DNA of 7,563 nucleotides from assembly GCA_025462805.1 (NCBI GenBank), contig JAOAPJ010000117.1, positions 1 to 7,563 of the forward strand. The letters run 5' to 3'. The notes below the pieces were generated by a model. The model was not told the DNA's origin and did not search any database. It worked only from the letters and a program-made list of their open reading frames with translations. Of this stretch, positions 1 through 6,817 are shown piece by piece. The stretch comes from Acidobacteriaceae bacterium. Lineage in GTDB: Bacteria > Acidobacteriota > Terriglobia > Terriglobales > Acidobacteriaceae. The position numbers and the translations under genes are program-made. Position 1 is the stretch's first letter. Each line of letters begins with the position of its first letter.

Positions 1-75
1 CGACAGGTGATCTACTGAAGTGCCACAAGCGTTCGCGCCGGCGACCCCTGACTGGGCCTGGCAACAAAATCACAG

Positions 76-1146
76 TTACTCGGTCAGACGATCGAGTTCA
101 GTGATTGCATGATCGAGGTCGTAGTACTGCAGTTCATATGTCGGTACACAAGAGAGTACATGCAGTATCTGTTCATGCCGGGCACGGATTTCTCCCGCCG
201 AGTACAACTCGTCACAGGCACGTCGTGTGGCGGTGCCCTTTGGTAGCGGAAGAAGCCTTGCTCTCTCTGCCTTACAGCGATTCAGATAGACCACCGCATG
301 TATCTGCGCTTCCGTCGCAGTGACGAGGCCGGGAAGCTCTGAGACCGCGACCTCGACGGATGGCTTGCCTTCGAGACGCGGCGTTAGCTTGCGGCTCGCG
401 AGTTCCGGGAAGAGAGTCCTGGCGTTGGGACGAAAGCGGGCCCGATGCGAGTGTCCAATGACGCGCGGCTCAGCCGAGTCATTGACCAAGTAGCTTGTGT
501 CATCCGAGGTGTAGGTCCAGCCGGCGCGCGCGCAGGCATACGACAGAGTCGACTTACCCGCGCCTGAGTCCCCACAAAGAAGAATGCCCTTTCCATGTTT
601 GCTGACACAGGCGGCGTGCAGATCAGTCACGTGTGATGCACCGAGCAGCAGATACACCATCTTTTCAAGAAAGTTATATCGAAAATAGATTCTGTGATGC
701 ACGGTTGACTTCTCTAACCAGGCGAAGCCGATACAGCGCTCTAGATCCAGCAGCGCCTGGTTTCCGGCGTTTGCGACAAGGGAATACAGATGGTCATATT
801 GACGCCGAGTTGGCTCAGGGGGACACTCAGCAGAACTCCCCTGGCTGGTGCCGATGCATACCTTGAGCGGTACGCTCGCGCGGGACCGGTGTACATGGCC
901 AAACGTCTCATTCGCGGTCTCCAGCACAACTGCATCATTCGTGATGATCTCAACCGCATAGCCAAGAGGATAGAAGACAGCACGGAGCGGGAGATGCATG
1001 TTACTGAGAAGCGCCTCTTGCGGCTTCCGTTTAGCGAAGGTACCCTCGAGGGCTGTCTGCTCAATGAGCCTGCCGGCCATAGCCTCACCCGTTCTCGTGT
1101 CTCTCGTTACGTTAACTTGAGAGTTCATCCTAATGTGTGCCGTCAA
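76..1146 (-). CDS. HprK-like serine kinase / P-loop ATPase, orphan (no HPr partner in window)
   Basis: This is a 356-residue protein of the HPr kinase-like fold. The diagnostic block is LHAACV (about 176-181), then a Walker A loop GDSGAGKST at 192-200, then SDDTSYL with paired aspartates D215/D216. This is the order seen in the catalytic domain of HPr kinase/phosphorylase, where the His precedes the P-loop and the Asp pair follows it. The first 160 residues are unlike the classical HprK N-terminal domain and I do not recognise them. Relatives of this kind are known as orphan kinases beside polysaccharide clusters, and as tailoring kinases in some lasso-peptide clusters. The substrate here cannot be read from the window. 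The first in-frame ATG is at 1128, but it has no usable Shine-Dalgarno. A TTG at 1146 is preceded by AAGGGA with 7-nt spacing, so I prefer TTG. The gene lies 90 nt after the epimerase gene, probably in the same transcript. The family is confident; the biological role is not. Confidence 0.85.
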   Translation of the reverse strand: MTAHIRMNSQVNVTRDTRTGEAMAGRLIEQTALEGTFAKRKPQEALLSNMHLPLRAVFYPLGYAVEIITNDAVVLETANETFGHVHRSRASVPLKVCIGTSQGSSAECPPEPTRRQYDHLYSLVANAGNQALLDLERCIGFAWLEKSTVHHRIYFRYNFLEKMVYLLLGASHVTDLHAACVSKHGKGILLCGDSGAGKSTLSYACARAGWTYTSDDTSYLVNDSAEPRVIGHSHRARFRPNARTLFPELASRKLTPRLEGKPSVEVAVSELPGLVTATEAQIHAVVYLNRCKAERARLLPLPKGTATRRACDELYSAGEIRARHEQILHVLSCVPTYELQYYDLDHAITELDRLTE

Positions 1147-1153
1147 CCAGTAG

Positions 1154-1159
1154 TCCCTT
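1154..1159 (-). promoter_or_regulatory. Ribosome binding site deciding a TTG start for the HprK-like gene
   Basis: Read on the minus strand this is AAGGGA, followed by 7 nt and then TTG at 1146. The in-frame ATG at 1128 would sit 25 nt from it, too far, and has only TTAGG directly touching it. This favours the TTG as initiator. The inference rests on spacing alone. Confidence 0.5.
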
Positions 1160-1236
1160 GGAATCGCATCGCGAGCTGCAGAAGCGCTGCAAGCGTGTTA
1201 TGGGATGTGGAGTGAGTAAGTGCGTGGGCCCGGCGG

Positions 1237-2265
1237 TCAGGTTGCGAGTGAGTACGCCAGGCGCTTCTGCCGTAAACCCTGGAAGGCCTCTTTCTCCATC
1301 TCTCTCTCTATCCAGCGGTAGGTCTGTTCAAGACCGTCGCGCAGCCGAATGGAGGGCTCCCAACCAAGCCGATCCAAAATCATAGAATTATCACTGTTGC
1401 GTCCCATCACGCCTTTCGGCGCACGAGGATTGTATGTGCGCTTGAGGCGGACCCCCGCAATCTGTTCGGCAATGTCGACCAGTTGGTCGACCGTGACAAG
1501 CTCACTGGACCCTAGATTGATCGGCTCGTCGATGTTGCTGTTCATGATCATCTCCGTGCCGCGCACGCAGTCGTCGATGAACATAAAGCTCCGCGTTTGC
1601 TTGCCGTCTCCCCAGATATCGATTGCGTGAATGCCCGACCTCTTCGCTTCGATGACCTTGCGGCAGATTGCAGCGGGGGCCTTTTCACGTCCACCCATCC
1701 AGGTACCGTGAGGGCCATAGACATTGTGATAGCGAGCGACACGGCAGATGAGGTGGGTCTCCTCTTCGAAATGGCGGCACATGCGCTCACTGAACAACTT
1801 CTCCCACCCGTAGCCATCTTCCGGTAAAGCTGGGTAGGCATCCGATTCTTTGAGGGCAACCACATTTGGCCGGATCTGCTTCTCCGCGTTGTACACGCAT
1901 GCCGAAGATGAATAAAAATACCTTGTGGCTCCTGTCTCCCGAGCCGCCAGCAGCATGTTCGTACTTGTCAGCACGTTGAGCATGCAGAGGACTTTATTGT
2001 TCTCGATGAACCCCATGCCGCCCATGTCAGCGGCGAGTTGATACACATGATCCGCGCCGCTCGTAGCTATGAGGCACTTATCTTTATCCTTCAGGTCGAG
2101 AGAGAGGTTTTCGACACGGTGGGAGACTTGATGCCACTGTGCGAGCGGCTTGATGTCCACTGCCCGAATGACGTGGACACCACGATCCAGAAGGCCCCTG
2201 ACGAGATGACCTCCTATGAATCCCCCGGCTCCACAGACTACTACCTTTGGTGGTTGCATATTCAT
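1237..2265 (-). CDS. GDP-mannose 3,5-epimerase-like NAD-dependent sugar-nucleotide epimerase (extended SDR)
   Basis: From the ATG at 2265 this is 342 residues. Near the N-terminus is the NAD-binding glycine motif GAGGFIG (about 12-18). LAADMGGMGFI follows (about 78-88), then SSSACVY with a cysteine at about 123, YGWEK with Y152/K156, and GREKAPAA with a lysine at about 195. The whole series is co-linear with plant GDP-mannose 3,5-epimerase, whose catalytic residues are the SSAC cysteine, the Tyr/Lys pair and the GREK lysine. RSFMFIDDC and GRNSDN near the C-terminus also match. The family interconverts GDP-D-mannose with GDP-L-galactose or GDP-L-gulose in the cytoplasm. In bacteria such products usually feed surface polysaccharides. 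The reading frame is open up to a GTG at 2322, but those extra 19 residues precede the Rossmann fold and have no ribosome site. GGAAGGG lies 12 nt before the ATG at 2265; the ATG at 2259 is a further option. The family is near certain, and GDP-mannose is the likely but untested substrate. Confidence 0.92.
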   Translation of the reverse strand: MNMQPPKVVVCGAGGFIGGHLVRGLLDRGVHVIRAVDIKPLAQWHQVSHRVENLSLDLKDKDKCLIATSGADHVYQLAADMGGMGFIENNKVLCMLNVLTSTNMLLAARETGATRYFYSSSACVYNAEKQIRPNVVALKESDAYPALPEDGYGWEKLFSERMCRHFEEETHLICRVARYHNVYGPHGTWMGGREKAPAAICRKVIEAKRSGIHAIDIWGDGKQTRSFMFIDDCVRGTEMIMNSNIDEPINLGSSELVTVDQLVDIAEQIAGVRLKRTYNPRAPKGVMGRNSDNSMILDRLGWEPSIRLRDGLEQTYRWIEREMEKEAFQGLRQKRLAYSLAT

Positions 2266-2353
2266 ATGCGGCTCAGGCCCTTCCGAGTGGTCGAAGAAGA
2301 CCCAGCGAGGTGCTCTCGCCACATGGCACTTCGACTGAACCGCTACTGAAAAC

Positions 2354-2383
2354 TGTATGCGTTGGCAGAGCGGCTGTTGTCAG
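2354..2383 (-). promoter_or_regulatory. Weak candidate sigma70-type promoter for the epimerase gene
   Basis: On the minus strand, CTGACA (2383-2378, five of six matches to TTGACA) is followed 18 bp later by CATACA (2359-2354, three of six matches to TATAAT). It is correctly oriented, about 90 nt before the ATG at 2265, and its -35 element lies within the TGTCA repeat array. The -10 match is poor, so this is a suggestion only. Confidence 0.2.
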
Positions 2384-2405
2384 TGCACTGTCATTGGATT
2401 GTCAC
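2377..2405 (+). repeat. Three 11-bp-phased TGTCA direct repeats, Pho-box-like operator candidate
   Basis: Three units read TTGTCAG (2377-2383), CTGTCAT (2388-2394) and TTGTCAC (2399-2405), each separated by 4 bp, so the period is exactly 11 bp or one helical turn. The enterobacterial Pho box is two 7-bp CTGTCA(T/C) repeats with a 4-bp spacer. Units two and three match it at 13 of 14 repeat positions, though the spacer TGGA is not AT-rich. OmpR/PhoB-class regulators bind such tandem half-sites. The array lies 111 nt before the epimerase start and is written on the strand opposite to that gene. Confidence 0.45.
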
Positions 2406-2482
2406 AAAGTGGCAGGAGCAATTCCACATCGAGTATCGCGACCACATTCGCGGTAGCAACGGTGGGGAATCTCCATCCACAG

Positions 2483-2505
2483 GCCCTTGCGCGGGCGCGA
2501 AGGGC
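2483..2505. repeat. GC-rich stem-loop downstream of the four-gene operon
   Basis: GCCCTT (2483-2488) pairs with AAGGGC (2500-2505). CGC (2490-2492) then pairs with GCG (2497-2499) around a GGGC loop, leaving one bulged G. This gives nine base pairs. No T-run follows on either strand, so it is not a classical intrinsic terminator. It could stabilise the 3' end of the cupredoxin transcript or attenuate read-through into the epimerase gene, since it lies about 113 nt past the cupredoxin stop. Confidence 0.45.
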
Positions 2506-2617
2506 TGCGGCCTCGCTCCCAGCCGGTCGGCTTTGGCGGAGGCCAGCGATAGACGGGCTAGCGAGAAAGGGCTGCTCCCGTCCTTAAATCGTGATGGAGT
2601 TGCGGGAAGCCAAGCAG

Positions 2618-3334
2618 CTAGTAAGTCGACTTAGGATCTGTATCGTAGCTACGCCCGAATTTATTCGCATGCGTGAGCGTGCCAGTCCGGGTCAGGGGAA
2701 CTCGCAAGTCCCCTAGGTCAAGAGAGCGGGAAGAGAGGTGTACCGGACGGGCGAGGCTCTCAAGGGTGGACTGGGGCACCCCCTCTACCCAAACATGCAG
2801 CTTGTAATCACCTGATGGCAGGTTGCGAAGTACAAACGAGTCGTGTTCAGCGATCGCGTACAGCGGCGTCGGCAGTGACAGCACGACCGCGCTCATCTCC
2901 GGATGGATATTGCAAAAAATGTAGGAGACCCCTTCTGTCGGAAAACTCACAGACTTGCTCGACCCTGCCTCATAGAGTCCCAGATCGAAGCGTTTGCCGT
3001 CAAAGAGCGAGAACACGTTGTGAAAGAAAGGATCGGCATTGGGAAACTGAACAACACTGCCTACGGGGATCACTTGCAGGTGGGGAATGAATGTACGGTT
3101 TTTCTGCAGGAGAGTGTAGTGGCCGCGTGGGGGGAAAGGGACAGGGGGCGTTCCCGCTTGCGGTTCCAGCCAAATGACTGCCGGTAATTGCCGAGACTTT
3201 CCGGGCTGCGATGAGACGATATGCAGGCGCAACTCCGAGACCGGGCTTGCGGGCGGACCACCCTGAGCGCGCATCACGGCTGACCCCAGCATGGCGGCGC
3301 AAAGCAGCCCTTTCCTCTGTCCGCTCATTCTCAT
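2618..3334 (-). CDS. Secreted cupredoxin ('methylamine utilization protein'-type, plastocyanin/amicyanin-like)
   Basis: This is a 238-residue exported protein. Residues 1-23 look like a signal peptide (basic RKG, hydrophobic core, likely cleavage after VMRA). The core (about 70-155) is a cupredoxin fold. H105 in DPFFHNVFS and the cluster CNIHPEM supply C141, H144 and M147, a complete set of type 1 copper ligands. The Cys-x2-His-x2-Met spacing matches amicyanin rather than plastocyanin. Residues about 160-238 (FVLRNLPSGDYKLHVW) resemble a small beta-sandwich of the carboxypeptidase-regulatory type. Such proteins are often auto-annotated as methylamine utilization proteins, but no amine dehydrogenase gene is present here. 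Electron transfer or copper binding in the periplasm is the likely role. It is the last gene of the operon; its ATG overlaps the porin stop as TGATG. A second ATG at 3328 is possible. Confidence 0.85.
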   Translation of the reverse strand: MRMSGQRKGLLCAAMLGSAVMRAQGGPPASPVSELRLHIVSSQPGKSRQLPAVIWLEPQAGTPPVPFPPRGHYTLLQKNRTFIPHLQVIPVGSVVQFPNADPFFHNVFSLFDGKRFDLGLYEAGSSKSVSFPTEGVSYIFCNIHPEMSAVVLSLPTPLYAIAEHDSFVLRNLPSGDYKLHVWVEGVPQSTLESLARPVHLSSRSLDLGDLRVPLTRTGTLTHANKFGRSYDTDPKSTY

Positions 3335-4941
3335 CAGAACTTGTATCCTGCACCGAGACCTATGATGTTGCTGCTCGCGGCAGAGCCGATGACGGGGATG
3401 CTCTGCAGATGCCGGTATTCCAGAGAAAACATCAGATATGAGCTCGGACTGTAAATCACATTTCCGGTATAGGTGTGGTTTCTGGCGAGGTTCTGATCCA
3501 TGGCTCCGCCCAAAACAGCATATCGCCGCAATTCACGAGCGAACGCGTTATCCAGTCCAAACGCGGCATTGAATTCAATCCGCTCCGTAGGTCTTTCCTT
3601 GAGTTGGATCCATCCACCTACGTCATCAAGCGGGCGGAAGTAGGCATTGGTTCCGTCGTTACGGTATGCGAAGTCCTTATACGCACCACCGCCAAGGCCA
3701 CCCAGCGCCAATCCCCGGTAGACGCTTCCGGTCAGTTGCAGATGAGCCGGCAATGCCAGGCCAGCATCCAGGGTGCCCGCCCAGGCATCGTAGTTGTACC
3801 CTAGTGCAGTGTGGTGGGGAGAGAAGTAGCCGCCTACTCCAAAGTGGCTGCTATGGTCATTCACCTTCGAGCCGAGCACGGCAATCCGTGCTTCCACGCC
3901 AGGCCAGCGGCTTTGTTCTGCCGCACTCGGGTTCACGGTGCCCGCGGTAGCTGCCGCGTTGGAAACTATGGGCGAAAGAGGCGCATCGCCCACATCGATG
4001 AGAGCAGTCTGGAGCCGCAGACTGCGTGAAGCGCCGAGACCGAGATCCTGCGTCACGCCAAGCTGAGGGTTCCAAGTCCAAAGGTTGCCCGACCAAGCAA
4101 GCGCCGGGATAGCTACAGCAGTCAGCGAGGTTGGTGTCTCAACGCTGAAGATCGGACGATCCAGAGAGAAGTACGCCTCGGTACGATTCCACTGCAGGGC
4201 TGCGTGAGCGGTGCGGAGCCGCAGAAATGTTGTGTTCGCGTTGTAATAGCCGGTGTAGTTCGTAGCCGCATTAGGAATGGCGGGCTGTGGACTGCCGTCG
4301 AAGTCCACTCGCAGATCGGCGTAGCTGCGAGCACCGAACAGATGGGGCCCACGCGCATCGAAGCCGAGTACCGTCTGACGCACCGAAGCTCCTGTGCTAC
4401 CCCCGCCGGGGAGCGCCAAGGTTGGCGTGACTGGCATATCCACAGCTCTTGTATTCACAAAGGCGTTGAACAACACGAGCCCCGTGACCTTCACGGGATA
4501 CTTTGATTCACTCTCCACCTTGGTCTGTTCCTGAATCGCGATCTGAGAGTCCTGCATCGACTGGCGCTCACCAACCTGCTTAATTGCTGCTGAGGTTGCC
4601 GCCGATGAGGACTCACCTTCCGCTGGAGGCGACGCCGAGGGCGATGGGCCTGGCGATATAGGAGCTGCTGCTGTTGATGCACGCTGCGCCAGCTGCCCTT
4701 GTAAGGCGGTCAGCTCCTTGCGCATCTCATCGAGTTGCCGTTGCGACTGTTCGACTTGGGCCTGCGCCCGCGCCATGGACTCGGTCAATCGCTCTATCTG
4801 CTGTGGTACGGTATCCGGGCTTGTCGTCTGAGCACTGAGGGTGTGTGCGGAAGCTCGTAAAACCAGCACCAATAGCAGCACCACATTGCCCGTGGTGTGA
4901 CGTCCGTGGCAGCCAACTCGTATTCGTCTAGGTCTGCGCAT
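3334..4941 (-). CDS. Porin-like outer-membrane beta-barrel protein with N-terminal coiled coil
   Basis: This is a 535-residue protein. A basic N-terminus and hydrophobic stretch (about 19-30) ending near ASAHTLSAQ form a signal peptide. Residues about 45-88 are a heptad-rich coiled coil (QQIERLTESMARAQAQ onward), followed by a Ser/Pro/Ala-rich linker (about 88-118). From about 147 the sequence shows alternating hydrophobic/polar strands rich in aromatics and Gly. It ends in GAGYKF, with the C-terminal aromatic typical of BAM substrates. This layout resembles porins such as DcaP, in which a coiled coil projects into the periplasm. The transported substrate is unknown. Translation starts 1 nt after the histidine-kinase stop (TAG, T, ATG), and only a weak AGGTGA lies 12 nt upstream, so coupling to upstream translation is likely. 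The outer-membrane barrel class is well supported; the specific family is not. Confidence 0.8.
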   Translation of the reverse strand: MRRPRRIRVGCHGRHTTGNVVLLLVLVLRASAHTLSAQTTSPDTVPQQIERLTESMARAQAQVEQSQRQLDEMRKELTALQGQLAQRASTAAAPISPGPSPSASPPAEGESSSAATSAAIKQVGERQSMQDSQIAIQEQTKVESESKYPVKVTGLVLFNAFVNTRAVDMPVTPTLALPGGGSTGASVRQTVLGFDARGPHLFGARSYADLRVDFDGSPQPAIPNAATNYTGYYNANTTFLRLRTAHAALQWNRTEAYFSLDRPIFSVETPTSLTAVAIPALAWSGNLWTWNPQLGVTQDLGLGASRSLRLQTALIDVGDAPLSPIVSNAAATAGTVNPSAAEQSRWPGVEARIAVLGSKVNDHSSHFGVGGYFSPHHTALGYNYDAWAGTLDAGLALPAHLQLTGSVYRGLALGGLGGGAYKDFAYRNDGTNAYFRPLDDVGGWIQLKERPTERIEFNAAFGLDNAFARELRRYAVLGGAMDQNLARNHTYTGNVIYSPSSYLMFSLEYRHLQSIPVIGSAASSNIIGLGAGYKF

Positions 4942-4942
4942 A

Positions 4943-6817
4943 CTAGTCTGCGATCACCTGGTCATGCCGTCTGGACTCCGGCGCCATCTTTACATCCTGC
5001 ACGCGAAGCGCGCGCGCCACTCTCATCTGGAAGATCGTCTCTCCAGGAAGGCTGCTAAGGAGAATGACCCCACCTCCGTGCTCCACCGCAATCAAGTGGG
5101 CAAGCGTAAGACCAAGACCCGTTCCTTTCTGCTTTCCCTCGCTCACAAAGGGTTCAAAGAGGCTCTGCCGAATGTTCTGCGGAACACCTCCACCGTTGTC
5201 GATCACATTGACAATCATCTCCCGCTCCTCTGAATGCAGAGTTATCGCGACGTTCGCCAGGGTTCCGACCTGCCGAATGGATTGACAGGCGTTGAGAAGC
5301 AGATTGTAGATCGCGCGTTCGATCTGCTTTCCGTCGACCACGGCTTCAGTATCCGTAGGATCTCCATAGTGCGTCACAAAGCTCACACCCTCCGAGTCTG
5401 GATGGGAGCGGATAAGCGCTACAGCGCGTTCCAGGAGTGTCGCAATTAGCTCCGGAGATTTTCTGACGCTCGCACCGGTGCGGCTGAATATGAGCAGCGA
5501 TTCGATCATATCCGTCGTGCCCAGCACTGCCGTACGGATATCGGCGAATATCTCCGCGCGCTCTTTGGAGGTCAGTTTGTCGGACGCGAGAAACTCCGCG
5601 TTGGCATATACCGCGGCAAGATAGTGGCGGAGATCGTGCGAGACCGAGCTCGCCATGCGGCCGATCGTTGCCAGCCGCTCGGACTCCAGCAGCGCTCGGT
5701 TCGCCTGCTGAATCTCATTCCGCATGCCGGCAAACGCGGTGCTCAACTGCCGCACTTCCTGTGTCCCATATCGCGGGATTCGGTGTTCTACATCGCCTAC
5801 GCCGAACGCTCTCACGCTTCGCGAGAGTTCTTCGAGCGGGCGTGTCACGAGCCGCGATAGCGCAATCATCAGGCCTGTTCCGGATAGGAGCGCTAAAACG
5901 CCGGCAATAAATACCATACGATCAATGCGGCTGATGGAGCGGTCCGCGGGTTCCAAAGACTTCAGAACGACTAACTGTAGGGGAGATGTGGCGGTGGCCG
6001 AGAGATGTTCTGTCGCAGCCAGGAACCGAGCATTTCCCAGTCTTACTGTCGCTGGCGTCCGAGGTGTGGCCGATTGCAACGAAGGCTGCCTCGCGAACTC
6101 CGCCTGCACCGAAGCGTCCAGAGTGCTGGCCACAATCCGGTTGCTGCTAAGGAAGGTAGCTTCGACCCCGGTCGGCTGACTGATCTGCCGCACCGTTCGT
6201 TCAATGGAGACACCACTGATAACGTATCCCAGCAAGGTCCCATCTTCATCGCTGCCAAAGTAGAGCGGACGTACCGAGCACGCGTATAACGAACTGCCGT
6301 CGATGAGGTAATGCTTGCCTGAGACGTCCAATAGGGTGTGCAGGCCTTGGCGAAGGTTCTCGTCCGCAGATACGCCCTTGGTGTAGGCGGCTACGACGCG
6401 GCCGTTCGGATCCGCCAGCGCGAACAGATCCTCGCCACTCAGCTGCCAGAATTCGACCGCGCCATCCTGGATCGTAAGATCATCACCGCTCGTCATCAAT
6501 GCCTTCAGCGTCGGAAGCTCGGCAAGAAGAGCATTCTCGCGCTCTAAAGCCCCGAGCCGCTCTGCTTGCAGGTTCTGGAAGGCAATGACCGAACGTTCAA
6601 GATCCTGCGACAGGTCGTCGGTTACCTGTGCTCGCAAGCTATGGCGAATCAGCAGCGCACACAGGCTGGTCACGATGATGATCACCAGCGCCATGGCAAC
6701 GACGAGCAGCACATGCGTTCGAATACCCTGCTTCTCGTGCGAGAGTACGAGTCGCTGTCGCCGGCGTTCGTTCACATAGGCAGCTTTTTCATCATGGGAC
6801 AAATTTGTACCCTGCAC
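4943..6817 (-). CDS. Membrane sensor histidine kinase with large periplasmic (Cache-like) domain
   Basis: This is a 624-residue kinase. TM1 is at about 36-57 and TM2 at about 301-320, enclosing some 240 periplasmic residues. These include FALADPNGRVVAAYTKG and a second segment ending in ISGVSIERTV, suggesting a double-Cache-type sensor. HAMP (about 321-375) follows, then the H-box SVSHDLRHYL with H394, an N-box LLLNACQ (N509), DNGGG (D540) and GTGLGL (565-570). All elements for ATP binding and autophosphorylation are present. The H-box lacks the Pro of the common HE/DLRxPL form. The partner is the regulator encoded immediately upstream. The start is uncertain: GTG at 6817 gives a 26-nt overlap with the regulator. 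TTG at 6802, with CAGGG 7 nt before it, gives an 11-nt overlap. No in-frame ATG is available at this end. The signal sensed is unknown. Confidence 0.93.
   Translation of the reverse strand: MQGTNLSHDEKAAYVNERRRQRLVLSHEKQGIRTHVLLVVAMALVIIIVTSLCALLIRHSLRAQVTDDLSQDLERSVIAFQNLQAERLGALERENALLAELPTLKALMTSGDDLTIQDGAVEFWQLSGEDLFALADPNGRVVAAYTKGVSADENLRQGLHTLLDVSGKHYLIDGSSLYACSVRPLYFGSDEDGTLLGYVISGVSIERTVRQISQPTGVEATFLSSNRIVASTLDASVQAEFARQPSLQSATPRTPATVRLGNARFLAATEHLSATATSPLQLVVLKSLEPADRSISRIDRMVFIAGVLALLSGTGLMIALSRLVTRPLEELSRSVRAFGVGDVEHRIPRYGTQEVRQLSTAFAGMRNEIQQANRALLESERLATIGRMASSVSHDLRHYLAAVYANAEFLASDKLTSKERAEIFADIRTAVLGTTDMIESLLIFSRTGASVRKSPELIATLLERAVALIRSHPDSEGVSFVTHYGDPTDTEAVVDGKQIERAIYNLLLNACQSIRQVGTLANVAITLHSEEREMIVNVIDNGGGVPQNIRQSLFEPFVSEGKQKGTGLGLTLAHLIAVEHGGGVILLSSLPGETIFQMRVARALRVQDVKMAPESRRHDQVIAD

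Larger units (their letters stand above)
2266..2617. other. Intergenic region between cupredoxin and epimerase genes
   Basis: This is the only non-coding stretch over 300 bases. It contains a GC-rich hairpin (2483-2505), two copies of AAGGGCTGC (2500-2508 and 2567-2575) and three TGTCA elements at 11-bp spacing (2377-2405). One of these forms part of the perfect palindrome CAGTGCACTG (2381-2390). Short open frames exist on both strands but none has a convincing start, ribosome site or recognisable product. It probably holds the end of the four-gene operon and the promoter of the epimerase/kinase pair. A decayed mobile-element end is an alternative explanation for the repeats. Confidence 0.6.

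Noticed and set aside
1..75. Start of another gene downstream of the kinase
   Set aside because: Open minus-strand frames run off the window edge, but no start with a ribosome site and no recognisable protein sequence can be seen in so short a stretch.
1177..1191. Small hairpin TGCAG-(loop)-CTGCA between the epimerase and kinase genes
   Set aside because: Only five pairs with no T-run. Such hairpins are expected by chance in this composition.
790..1215. Plus-strand open frame of 141 codons opposite the HprK-like gene
   Set aside because: It is antisense to a gene with clear motifs, and its product is composition-biased with no recognisable domain. It is a shadow of the real frame.
2266..2322. 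N-terminal extension of the epimerase to a GTG at 2322
   Set aside because: The 19 extra residues precede the Rossmann fold, are not like family members, and the GTG has no Shine-Dalgarno, whereas GGAAGGG lies upstream of the ATG at 2265.
2377..2460. Possible end of an IS21-type insertion sequence, because repeated TG...CA motifs occur at such ends
   Set aside because: No transposase or IstB-like fragment, matching opposite end or target duplication is visible. It is kept only as an alternative reading of the repeat array.
2483..2505. Intrinsic terminator for the four-gene operon
   Set aside because: The stem is strong, but no T-run follows on the minus strand, where the sequence continues as mixed GC-rich bases. 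It is listed as a hairpin, not as a terminator.
2362..2634. Plus-strand open frame of 90 codons spanning the intergenic region
   Set aside because: It starts at a TTG without a ribosome site, overlaps the 3' end of the cupredoxin gene antisense, and its translation shows no domain or motif I recognise. GC-rich sequence gives such frames by chance.
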